A stretch of 6,996 bases of DNA from CAYXOX01 sp964466745 (lineage in GTDB: Bacteria; Pseudomonadota; Alphaproteobacteria; Rhodobacterales; Rhodobacteraceae). A program made the position numbers and the translations under genes. The stretch spans positions 1 to 6,996 of the forward strand of contig CAYXOX010000157.1 in the NCBI GenBank assembly GCA_964466745.1, given 5' to 3'. The notes under the pieces were generated by a model. It saw only the letters and a program-made list of their open reading frames with translations. It was not told the origin of the DNA and ran no database searches. Position 1 is the first letter of the stretch; every line of letters starts with the position of its first letter. This document shows positions 1 to 5,573 of the stretch, one piece after another.

Positions 1-13
1 GACGCAACGCGCA

Positions 14-44
14 GCCCCCGCCCGGCCGTGGGCCGGGCGGGGGC
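14..44. terminator. Perfect GC-rich hairpin, probable end of an upstream gene
   Basis: Bases 14-27 and 31-44 are perfectly complementary (14 bp) around a 3-base GTG loop, starting GCCCCCGCCCGGCC. No T-run follows on either strand, so this is not a textbook intrinsic terminator. A stem this long and stable still fits a transcript end or a 3' RNA-stabilising structure of a gene lying left of the window. The alternative, a structure in the leader of the corrinoid gene, is less likely because it lies more than 180 bases before the start codon. Confidence 0.55.
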
Positions 45-127
45 CTCCGCCGTCGGGGCGGTGCGCCATGCCGGCGTGGGCCGAAACGGCGGCGGCGCGA
101 TGGGGACAAGTCGGTAGAGGTGCCGCG

Positions 128-153
128 AATGTCGCAATCGGGAGTGCGACATT
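128..153. promoter_or_regulatory. 9-bp perfect inverted repeat, candidate operator or leader hairpin
   Basis: AATGTCGCA (128-136) and TGCGACATT (145-153) are exact reverse complements separated by 8 bases, giving 17 bp between arm centres. That geometry suits a dimeric helix-turn-helix regulator. It lies 72 bases before the corrinoid gene start, where an operator would sit. I do not recognise the motif as belonging to a named regulator. The same sequence could fold in RNA as a 9-bp stem with an 8-base loop if transcription starts upstream. The repeat is seen directly; a regulatory role is inferred. Confidence 0.5.
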
Positions 154-157
154 TGCG

Positions 158-200
158 CAATCCGCGATTGATGGCCGGGACCGATTGCCCCCAGCCCGGC
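158..200 (+). promoter_or_regulatory. Two further small stems in the leader of the corrinoid gene
   Basis: CAATC (158-162) pairs with GATTG (166-170) around CGC, and GCCGGG (174-179) pairs with CCCGGC (195-200) around a 15-base loop. With the larger repeat at 128-153 this makes three potential stems in a row before the ribosome binding site at 215-219. The short stems could be chance in GC-rich DNA. No cobalamin riboswitch box or SAM/SAH riboswitch core was recognised here. Confidence 0.25.
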
Positions 201-214
201 GCCCCAGACCGCCC

Positions 215-219
215 AGGAG
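215..219 (+). promoter_or_regulatory. Ribosome binding site of the corrinoid protein gene
   Basis: AGGAG at 215-219 lies 6 bases before the ATG at 226. It supports this start over the ATG at 68, which is in another frame and has no comparable site. Confidence 0.8.
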
Positions 220-225
220 AGCCCC

Positions 226-927
<702 letters not shown>

Positions 928-947
928 GGCGGCACGGCGGCAACCGC

Positions 948-1589
948 ATGGATGACGCGACGCTCACCGAGACGGGGCTGGCGCCGCGCGGCACCGGCCG
1001 GGTGCTGATCGTCGGTTGCGGGGCGCTGGCGCGGGAGATCCTGGCAATCGCCGGCCGCCATGGCTGGAGCCATGTCGACCTGCACTGCCTGCCGGCGATC
1101 CTGCACAATCACCCCGACCGCATTCCCGCCGCGGTCGAGGCCGCCGTCGGGGACCACGCGGGGCGCTACGAGAGCGTCTTCGTCGCCTATGCCGATTGCG
1201 GCACCGGGGGCCGGCTGAGGGCGGTCTGCGAGCGGCTGGGCGTCGAGATGATCGACGGGCCCCATTGCTATGCCTTCTACGAGGGGCACGAGGCCTTCGC
1301 CGCCCGGGCAGAGGAAGAGATCACGGCCTTCTACCTGACCGATTTCCTCGCCCGGCAGTTCGACGCCTTCGTCTGGCGACCGCTCGGGCTCGACCGGCAT
1401 CCGGAGCTGCGCGACGCCTATTTCGGGCAGTACGAGAAGCTCGTCTACCTCGCGCAGACCGACGACGACGCCCTCGACGCGCAGGCGCGCTCGGCCGCCG
1501 CAAGGCTCGGGCTGGCCTTCGAGCGGCGGCGGACCGGCTATGGCGATCTCGCACCGGCGCTGGCCCGCGCGGCCCGCCCCGGCCCCTGA
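948..1589 (+). CDS. DUF1638 family protein, likely corrinoid methyltransferase partner
   Basis: This 213-residue soluble protein matches the DUF1638 family, whose biochemical role is not firmly known. Family members often lie beside corrinoid methyltransferase genes in bacteria and methanogens, so a role in corrinoid methyl transfer or its maintenance is inferred. Visible landmarks are VLIVGCGALAREI (19-31), LHCLPAILHNHPDRIP (45-60), YADCGTGGRL (81-90) and DGPHCYAFYEG (103-113). Cys24, Cys47, Cys84, Cys94 and Cys107, with nearby histidines, could bind a metal or do thiol chemistry. The ATG at 948 puts the VLIVGCG strand near the N-terminus. The frame is open back to 852, but an earlier start would overlap the corrinoid gene by about 75 bases. 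There is no strong ribosome binding site (only GAGG at 926-929, 18 bases away), suggesting translational coupling to the upstream gene. Confidence 0.85.
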   Translation: MDDATLTETGLAPRGTGRVLIVGCGALAREILAIAGRHGWSHVDLHCLPAILHNHPDRIPAAVEAAVGDHAGRYESVFVAYADCGTGGRLRAVCERLGVEMIDGPHCYAFYEGHEAFAARAEEEITAFYLTDFLARQFDAFVWRPLGLDRHPELRDAYFGQYEKLVYLAQTDDDALDAQARSAAARLGLAFERRRTGYGDLAPALARAARPGP

Positions 1590-1618
1590 CCGCGCCGCCC
1601 GAACCCGGCCCGGCACAA

Positions 1619-1670
1619 GCGGGGGCCGCCTGCCCCACGCCCCCCCGGGAGCGTTTTGCCAAGATGAAGC
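1619..1670 (+). terminator. Recurring intergenic 3' element, copy 1 (terminator-like)
   Basis: Read on the plus strand, after the DUF1638 stop: a short stem GGGGC (1622-1626) / GCCCC (1632-1636), a C/G-rich run, GGGAGCGTTTTG (1647-1658) and CCAAGATGAAG (1659-1669). A second copy with the same order of parts lies on the minus strand after ccdA. The short T-run after GC-rich sequence fits a transcription terminator for the corrinoid/DUF1638 unit. It sits in the convergent gap before the P450 stop, so it may act on both transcripts. Confidence 0.5.
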
Positions 1671-3029
1671 TCAGCCGCGCGGCGCGAGGCGCAGCCAGAT
1701 GCCGTCGCGCGCCCGCACCGTGAGGTGGGCCACCGGCACCGGGTCCGGGCGGCCGGGCGCCCTTTCGATCCGGTAGGCCCGGAGAAGGGCGGCAAGGAGG
1801 ATCACGCCCTCGGCCATGGCGAAGCCCGCCCCGGTGCAGACGCGCGGCCCGGCCGAGAAGGGCATGTAGGCATCGCGCGCGCAGGCCCGGCCGTTCTGCG
1901 TCTGCCAGCGGCCGGGGTCGAACGCGTCGGGGTTCTCCCACAGCCGCGAGTGCCGGTGCAGGTGCCAGGGGGAGAGCACGACCTGGGCGCCCCGGGGCAC
2001 GGCACGGTCGCGGAAGCGCTCGCCGCGGGCCGCCTCGCGGACCATCATCGGCACCGGCGGGTAGAGCCTGAGCGCTTCGCGGAAGACGTCGCGGGTGACC
2101 CGCAGGCGCGCGAGGTCCGAGAAGTCGCGCCCGGAAAACGTGGCCGCCTCCCCGGCGACTCGCTCCTGCCAGTCCGGGAACAGCGCCAGCAGGTAGAGCG
2201 TCCAGGCCAGGGCCGAGGCGGAGGTCTCGTGGCCGGCCAGGAAGAAGATGGCCACCTGGTCCACCATCTCCTGCGTCGAGAAGCGCGCCCCGGTGCGCGG
2301 ATCGGCGGTGGTCATGATCTTGGTGGCGAGATCGTCCGGGGCATGCCCGGCCTCGATCAGCGCCATGCGCGCCGCCGTCATGGCGGTGATCAGCCGCCGG
2401 ATGCGCGCGGCGCTCGCGCGGGTCCGGCGCCGGAAGGGCCGCGGCATCCAGCGCGGCAGCGGCAGGAAGGCGGCGAGATTGAGGATCGGCTGGGTGCGCT
2501 GGTAGGCGCGGAACTCCTCGAAGACCTCCGCCGCCACGGGCGCTTCTATGGGCAGCGAAAAGAGCGTGCGGAAGATCACGTCGGCGGCGGCATGGCTGGC
2601 CTCGGCCTCGATCTCGATGTCGCGTCCGTCCGCCAGCGGCGCCAGCCGCGCCACCGCCGCCTCCGCCGCCGCCTGCATCGCCGGGAAGGTCTCGCGCAGC
2701 CGCCCGCCCTCGAAGGCCGGATCGATGATGCGGCGCTGGCGTTTCCAGGTCTCGCCATTCGTGACGAAAACGCTTTCGCCAAGCAGCGGGCGCAGCCCCT
2801 CGCCCACCCTGTCCGACTTGGGAAAATCGTCGGGCCGCTCCTGCAGCACCAGCCGCACGAGCTCGGGCTGGTTGACCAGAAAGGAGCGGAAGAAGGGCGT
2901 GCGGAACTCGGCCATCCAGGCGCGGTAGAGCCGCTCGGGTTGCGCCGAGAGGATATCGCGCCGGAAGAGCCGCATGTAGCGCCAGAGCGAAACCCTGTCG
3001 GGCCTCGAGGGCGGCCGCGGCGGGATCAT
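1671..3029 (-). CDS. Cytochrome P450 monooxygenase
   Basis: This complete 452-residue soluble P450 would insert one oxygen atom from O2 into a hydrophobic substrate, using electrons from a separate ferredoxin or flavodoxin system. All core motifs are present: helix-C WKRQR (95-99), helix-I AGHETS (265-270) with the acid/Thr pair E268-T269, ExxR as EALR (318-321), FDPGRW (370-375), and the heme loop FSAGPRVCTG (391-400) with Cys398 as thiolate ligand. No N-terminal membrane anchor is seen. The substrate cannot be told from sequence. The ATG overlaps the stop of the hydrolase gene upstream (ATGA, 3026-3029), so translation is probably coupled. The frame stays open upstream to 3896, but that extension runs inside the hydrolase gene out of frame and is not P450-like. 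No redox partner gene is nearby. Confidence 0.96.
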   Translation of the reverse strand: MIPPRPPSRPDRVSLWRYMRLFRRDILSAQPERLYRAWMAEFRTPFFRSFLVNQPELVRLVLQERPDDFPKSDRVGEGLRPLLGESVFVTNGETWKRQRRIIDPAFEGGRLRETFPAMQAAAEAAVARLAPLADGRDIEIEAEASHAAADVIFRTLFSLPIEAPVAAEVFEEFRAYQRTQPILNLAAFLPLPRWMPRPFRRRTRASAARIRRLITAMTAARMALIEAGHAPDDLATKIMTTADPRTGARFSTQEMVDQVAIFFLAGHETSASALAWTLYLLALFPDWQERVAGEAATFSGRDFSDLARLRVTRDVFREALRLYPPVPMMVREAARGERFRDRAVPRGAQVVLSPWHLHRHSRLWENPDAFDPGRWQTQNGRACARDAYMPFSAGPRVCTGAGFAMAEGVILLAALLRAYRIERAPGRPDPVPVAHLTVRARDGIWLRLAPRG

Positions 3030-4225
3030 GCGGCGGCGGTCGTGGAGGTGTGGGGCGAGGCGGGCACGTCGATCCGGCTGGGGCTGGGACGGCGGTCCAT
3101 GAAGCGGTCCGCCAGCGTGAGCGGCCCCGCGGTCACCCGGAAGTAATCGTAGTCGCCCGGCCGCGCGAAGGCGCACAGGTACTGGAAGTGCAGCTTGAAG
3201 TAGCGGCGGCGGTTCGCCTTCCATTCGCCCTCGGCCATGGTCTGCGAATAGGCCGCCGAGAGCACCAGCGGCCAGCGGCTGCGTTCGGTGGCCACGCCGG
3301 AGACCGCCACCGGATCGCACAGGGCGAAAGCGCAGCCGTCGCCCTGGGCGGTGATGTCGACCCAGGCAAGGCGCGCGCTTTCGGACAGGTATCGCAGGTC
3401 GGCGCGCAGCCGCCACGCCCGGGGCAGGAAGCTCATCATCGGGATGACCTGGCCCAGCGAAAGGAAGCCGAGCGCCGGGCCGTTCTCCGGCACCCGGCCG
3501 TCGCGCAGCAGGTCGGCGAGTACCGAAACGGCAAGATGCGCGCCCGAGGAATGCCCGACGACGAGCACCTCGTCCGCCTCGCCGCGCAGCGCCTCGGCGA
3601 TCGCGTCGGCGAAGGCCGCCATGCGGGCCTCGAGGGCCGGCGGGTTCTCGCCCCCGAGCGCCGCGGAGAACGCGTAGTCGTGCATCAGGTAGTAGGCGTA
3701 GATACGGTTGTCGATGGCGCGAAACCCGCGCAGCACGAGCACCGCCACCGGAAGGGCCACGGGCCAGAACAGCAACGGATGCAGGAGCGCGGCCGCCGCC
3801 CCGGCCAGCCTCGCCGCCAGCACCGCGAGCAAAAGCTGCACCAGCAGCACCGCCACCGGGTAGAGCGCGGCGACGATGGGCCCCTTCTGCAGCCACATCA
3901 GCCGGCGCAGCGCGCCCGAGGCGACATAGGTCCAGGCGGTGCGCACCAGCTGCCCGTATGTGCCGGGGATGGAGGCGTCCATGCTCTCCTGCACGATATC
4001 CGACCAGACCAGAACCTCGAACTCGGAGGTGACGCGCCGGCCCTCCATCTGCGCTTCCACGCGCCAGCCGTAGCGATCCGCCCCCTGCCGGCCCGCCAGC
4101 GCGATCTCGAATCCCGAGATGGCCGCCTGCCGGGCCGCCTCGGTGCGATAGATCTCGCGGTAGCGGCGCGGCGGCAGCGGATCGTAGCCGGGGATGTAGA
4201 ACACGCGGCGGCGGCTTACGGGCAT
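3026..4225 (-). CDS. Membrane-associated alpha/beta hydrolase, putative
   Basis: This 399-residue protein looks like an alpha/beta-hydrolase fold esterase or lipase-like enzyme. The nucleophile elbow is LVVGHSSGAH (221-230), a GxSxG motif with Ser226 as likely nucleophile, following a typical hydrophobic strand. An N-terminal strand FYIPGYDP (9-16) starts the fold. The catalytic acid and histidine cannot be assigned safely. Residues about 116-168 form a long hydrophobic stretch, enough for two membrane-spanning helices inserted before the catalytic Ser, so the enzyme is probably bound to the inner membrane. The ATG at 4225 is chosen because GAGGAGAG lies just upstream. The longer in-frame start at 4330 begins inside an intergenic repeat element and gives a sequence unlike the rest. 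The gene precedes and overlaps the P450 gene, suggesting the two act on the same lipophilic compound; the substrate is unknown. Confidence 0.8.
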   Translation of the reverse strand: MPVSRRRVFYIPGYDPLPPRRYREIYRTEAARQAAISGFEIALAGRQGADRYGWRVEAQMEGRRVTSEFEVLVWSDIVQESMDASIPGTYGQLVRTAWTYVASGALRRLMWLQKGPIVAALYPVAVLLVQLLLAVLAARLAGAAAALLHPLLFWPVALPVAVLVLRGFRAIDNRIYAYYLMHDYAFSAALGGENPPALEARMAAFADAIAEALRGEADEVLVVGHSSGAHLAVSVLADLLRDGRVPENGPALGFLSLGQVIPMMSFLPRAWRLRADLRYLSESARLAWVDITAQGDGCAFALCDPVAVSGVATERSRWPLVLSAAYSQTMAEGEWKANRRRYFKLHFQYLCAFARPGDYDYFRVTAGPLTLADRFMDRRPSPSRIDVPASPHTSTTAAA

Positions 4226-4233
4226 GGAACGCA

Positions 4234-4241
4234 CTCTCCTC
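4234..4241 (-). promoter_or_regulatory. Ribosome binding site of the hydrolase gene
   Basis: On the minus strand GAGGAGAG lies 8 bases before the ATG at 4225. It decides this start against the in-frame ATG at 4330. Confidence 0.75.
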
Positions 4242-4254
4242 GCCGCCAGACTAC

Positions 4255-4295
4255 CCGGTGCCGTGGGCGAAATTAAGCCGCCCGCGTGGCACCGG
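4255..4295. promoter_or_regulatory. Bipartite stem-loop upstream of the hydrolase gene
   Basis: CCGGTGCC (4255-4262) pairs with GGCACCGG (4288-4295), and inside it GGGCG (4265-4269) pairs with CGCCC (4279-4283), leaving an A/T-rich loop AAATTAAGC at 4270-4278. It lies 30-70 bases before the hydrolase start. It could be an operator, or a 5' untranslated RNA structure. The A/T-rich loop reads CTTAATTTC on the coding strand and could also hold promoter -10 sequence. The pairing is seen; any function is inferred. Confidence 0.35.
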
Positions 4296-4325
4296 TGGCG
4301 ACCGGCCGCCCGGCGCGCCCCGCCC

Positions 4326-4369
4326 TTCATCTTGGCTGCAAATACTCCCCCCGGAGGGTCGCCCTCCGC
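4326..4369 (-). terminator. Recurring intergenic 3' element, copy 2 (ccdA terminator)
   Basis: On the minus strand, after the ccdA stop, a 7-bp stem (4368-4362 with 4358-4352, CGGAGGG/CCCTCCG, 3-base loop) is followed by a G-run, GGGGAGTATTTGC and AGCCAAGATGAAG. The order of parts matches copy 1 after DUF1638. Such GGAGTATTT elements are, from memory, common between genes in Rhodobacterales. A terminator role for ccdA is inferred from stem plus T-rich tail and from its place 43 bases after the ccdA stop. Confidence 0.55.
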
Positions 4370-4411
4370 CGCCGCGCCGGCCCGCCACGGCGCGCGCGGG
4401 GGCCCGGGGCC

Positions 4412-5164
4412 TCAGCCCAGGGTGGCAAGCGCCGGGAACCGCTCGAGGAGCCACCAGGAGAAATCGGTGAACTGCCCGGTGACCATCATCAGGCCCACCG
4501 TCCAGAGCAACAGGCCCATGATCCGCTCGATCCTTCCCATGTGGCGCTTCATCCAGCCCATGAAGCCGGTCAGCCGCGGAAAGAAGGCCGCCACCAGCAG
4601 GAACGGCACGCCGAGCCCGACGGCGTAGACGGCGAGCAGCGTCGTGCCGCGGGCGACATCGGCCTCGGATGCCGCAAGCGAGAGGATGGCGCCAAGCTGC
4701 GGGCCGATGCAGGGCGTCCAGCCGAAGGCGAAGGCGAGGCCCAGAAGGTAGGCGCCGAAGGCCGATCCGCCCCGTTCGCCGGCATCGAGTCGCGCTTCCC
4801 TGTCGAGAAACCCGATCCGGTAGATGCCGATGAAATGCGCCCCGAACACCATCACGACGATCCCCGCGCCGGTCACGAACCATCCCTGGTTCTGCAGGAA
4901 GAACCGCCCGAAGACGGAGGCGGTGAAGCCCAGCAGCAGGAAGACGGTGGAAAGCCCCATCACGAAGAAGAGCGCGGAGGTCATGGTGCGACGGCGCGCT
5001 GCGCGTGCGCCGGCCAGCTCGTCCATGGAGATGCCCCCCATGTAGGCGAGATAGGGCGGCACGATGGGCAGAACGCAGGGCGAAAGAAACGAGAGCACCC
5101 CCGCAAGGAGGGCGACCGTCATGGCCGGAACGAGCGCCGCGTCGATGATCTCGATGCCGAACAT
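4412..5164 (-). CDS. ccdA: CcdA-type cytochrome c biogenesis / thiol transport protein
   Basis: This 250-residue inner-membrane protein of the CcdA/DsbD transmembrane family would pass reducing equivalents from cytoplasmic thioredoxin to periplasmic thiol proteins, as needed for cytochrome c maturation. About six hydrophobic helices are visible (roughly 10-42, 62-83, 95-117, 135-165, 172-196 and 212-232). The two active cysteines sit in the family motifs LSPCVLPIVPPYLAY (27-41, Cys30) and GWTPCIGPQLGA (148-159, Cys152). Length is typical of CcdA and much shorter than DsbD, whose periplasmic domains are absent. The ATG at 5164 has GGAG (5175-5178, minus strand) 10 bases upstream. The in-frame ATG at 5221 would add 19 polar residues before the first helix and is disfavoured. 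It diverges from the tusA-like gene; both work with thiols. Which periplasmic partner it serves is not shown. Confidence 0.92.
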   Translation of the reverse strand: MFGIEIIDAALVPAMTVALLAGVLSFLSPCVLPIVPPYLAYMGGISMDELAGARAARRRTMTSALFFVMGLSTVFLLLGFTASVFGRFFLQNQGWFVTGAGIVVMVFGAHFIGIYRIGFLDREARLDAGERGGSAFGAYLLGLAFAFGWTPCIGPQLGAILSLAASEADVARGTTLLAVYAVGLGVPFLLVAAFFPRLTGFMGWMKRHMGRIERIMGLLLWTVGLMMVTGQFTDFSWWLLERFPALATLG

Positions 5165-5280
5165 GGGTGCCGCGCTCCGTTGCCTGCCGCGATACTTAGC
5201 GGCGCCGGCGCCGGCCGTCACCGGCGCGGCTTGTCACAACTTGGTGGACAGCGTGAAACATCGCGCGCTAGGCCTCGCCC
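5165..5280. promoter_or_regulatory. Divergent ccdA/tusA promoter region
   Basis: This 116-bp gap must hold promoters in both directions. For tusA, TTGTCA (5231-5236) resembles a -35 box, with weak -10-like sequence around TGAAACAT (5254-5261). For ccdA, the minus strand carries TAAGTAT just before the leader. Both are weak guesses. The 9-base near-palindrome TTGTCACAA (5231-5239) overlaps the -35-like box and could be a regulator half-site. A GGCGCC-rich palindromic run lies around 5196-5213. Confidence 0.3.
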
Positions 5281-5532
5281 ATGACCCATGACGAAGAGAT
5301 CGACGCGCTCGGCCTGCTCTGCCCGCTGCCCGTGCTGCGCGCGCGCAAGCGCCTCGCGGGCATGGCGCCCGGCACCGTCCTGCGGCTGCTGGCCGACGAT
5401 CCCGCAGCAGCGGTGGACGTGCCCCATTTCTGCGCCGAGGCCGGCCATGTGCTCGAACGGGTGGAAGCCGCGCCCGGGGGGCGTGCCTACTTCATTCGCA
5501 GATCGCCGGCGGGGGCCTCGGCCGGGGCGTAG
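5281..5532 (+). CDS. TusA/SirA-family sulfur carrier protein
   Basis: This 83-residue protein has the TusA-family signature: the N-terminal motif LGLLCPLPVLRARKRL (10-25) contains CPxP as CPLP, with Cys14 as the persulfide-carrying residue at the start of helix 1. A beta-strand region GTVLRLLADDP (31-41) and a second half with VPHFCAEAGH (47-56) follow, as expected for the two-layer alpha/beta fold. Members carry sulfur as a cysteine persulfide for tRNA thiolation, cofactor synthesis or sulfur oxidation; which applies here is not shown. The Gly/Ala tail (76-83) is nonessential-looking. No strong ribosome binding site is seen (only AGG at 5270-5272). It is divergent from ccdA and convergent with rne. 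Not enough to call it the true tusA, so no symbol is given. Confidence 0.9.
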   Translation: MTHDEEIDALGLLCPLPVLRARKRLAGMAPGTVLRLLADDPAAAVDVPHFCAEAGHVLERVEAAPGGRAYFIRRSPAGASAGA

Positions 5533-5544
5533 CGGCGCCCCGGC

Positions 5545-5566
5545 CCTCCGGCCATGCCGCTGGAGG
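5545..5566. terminator. Hairpin between convergent tusA-like gene and rne
   Basis: CCTCCGGC (5545-5552) pairs with GCTGGAGG (5559-5566), 8 bp with one G-U pair on the plus strand, around a 6-base loop. It lies in the 41-bp convergent gap and could end both transcripts. It lacks a T-run, so the role is only inferred. Confidence 0.4.
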
Positions 5567-5573
5567 CGCGGCG

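Noticed and set aside
1..225. Cobalamin or SAM/SAH riboswitch before the corrinoid gene
   Set aside because: No B12-box-like or known SAM/SAH core sequence could be found; only simple stems are visible.
1725..3146. Long plus-strand open frame opposite the P450 gene
   Set aside because: It is antisense to a P450 with all family motifs; its Gly/Arg/His-rich translation is typical of a shadow frame in GC-rich DNA.
3030..3896. In-frame N-terminal extension of the P450
   Set aside because: It lies out of frame inside the hydrolase gene, is Arg/Ala/Gly-rich, and the ATGA junction gives the natural start.
3050..4276. Long plus-strand open frame opposite the hydrolase
   Set aside because: Antisense shadow rich in His, Arg and Gln with no recognisable domain.
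5232..5250. PpsR/CrtJ-like site TGT...ACA before the tusA-like gene
   Set aside because: The spacing between TGT and ACA is 13 bases, not the 12 required, and no photosynthesis gene is nearby.
4286..5284. Long plus-strand open frame opposite ccdA
   Set aside because: Antisense to a clear CcdA protein; low-complexity charged translation.
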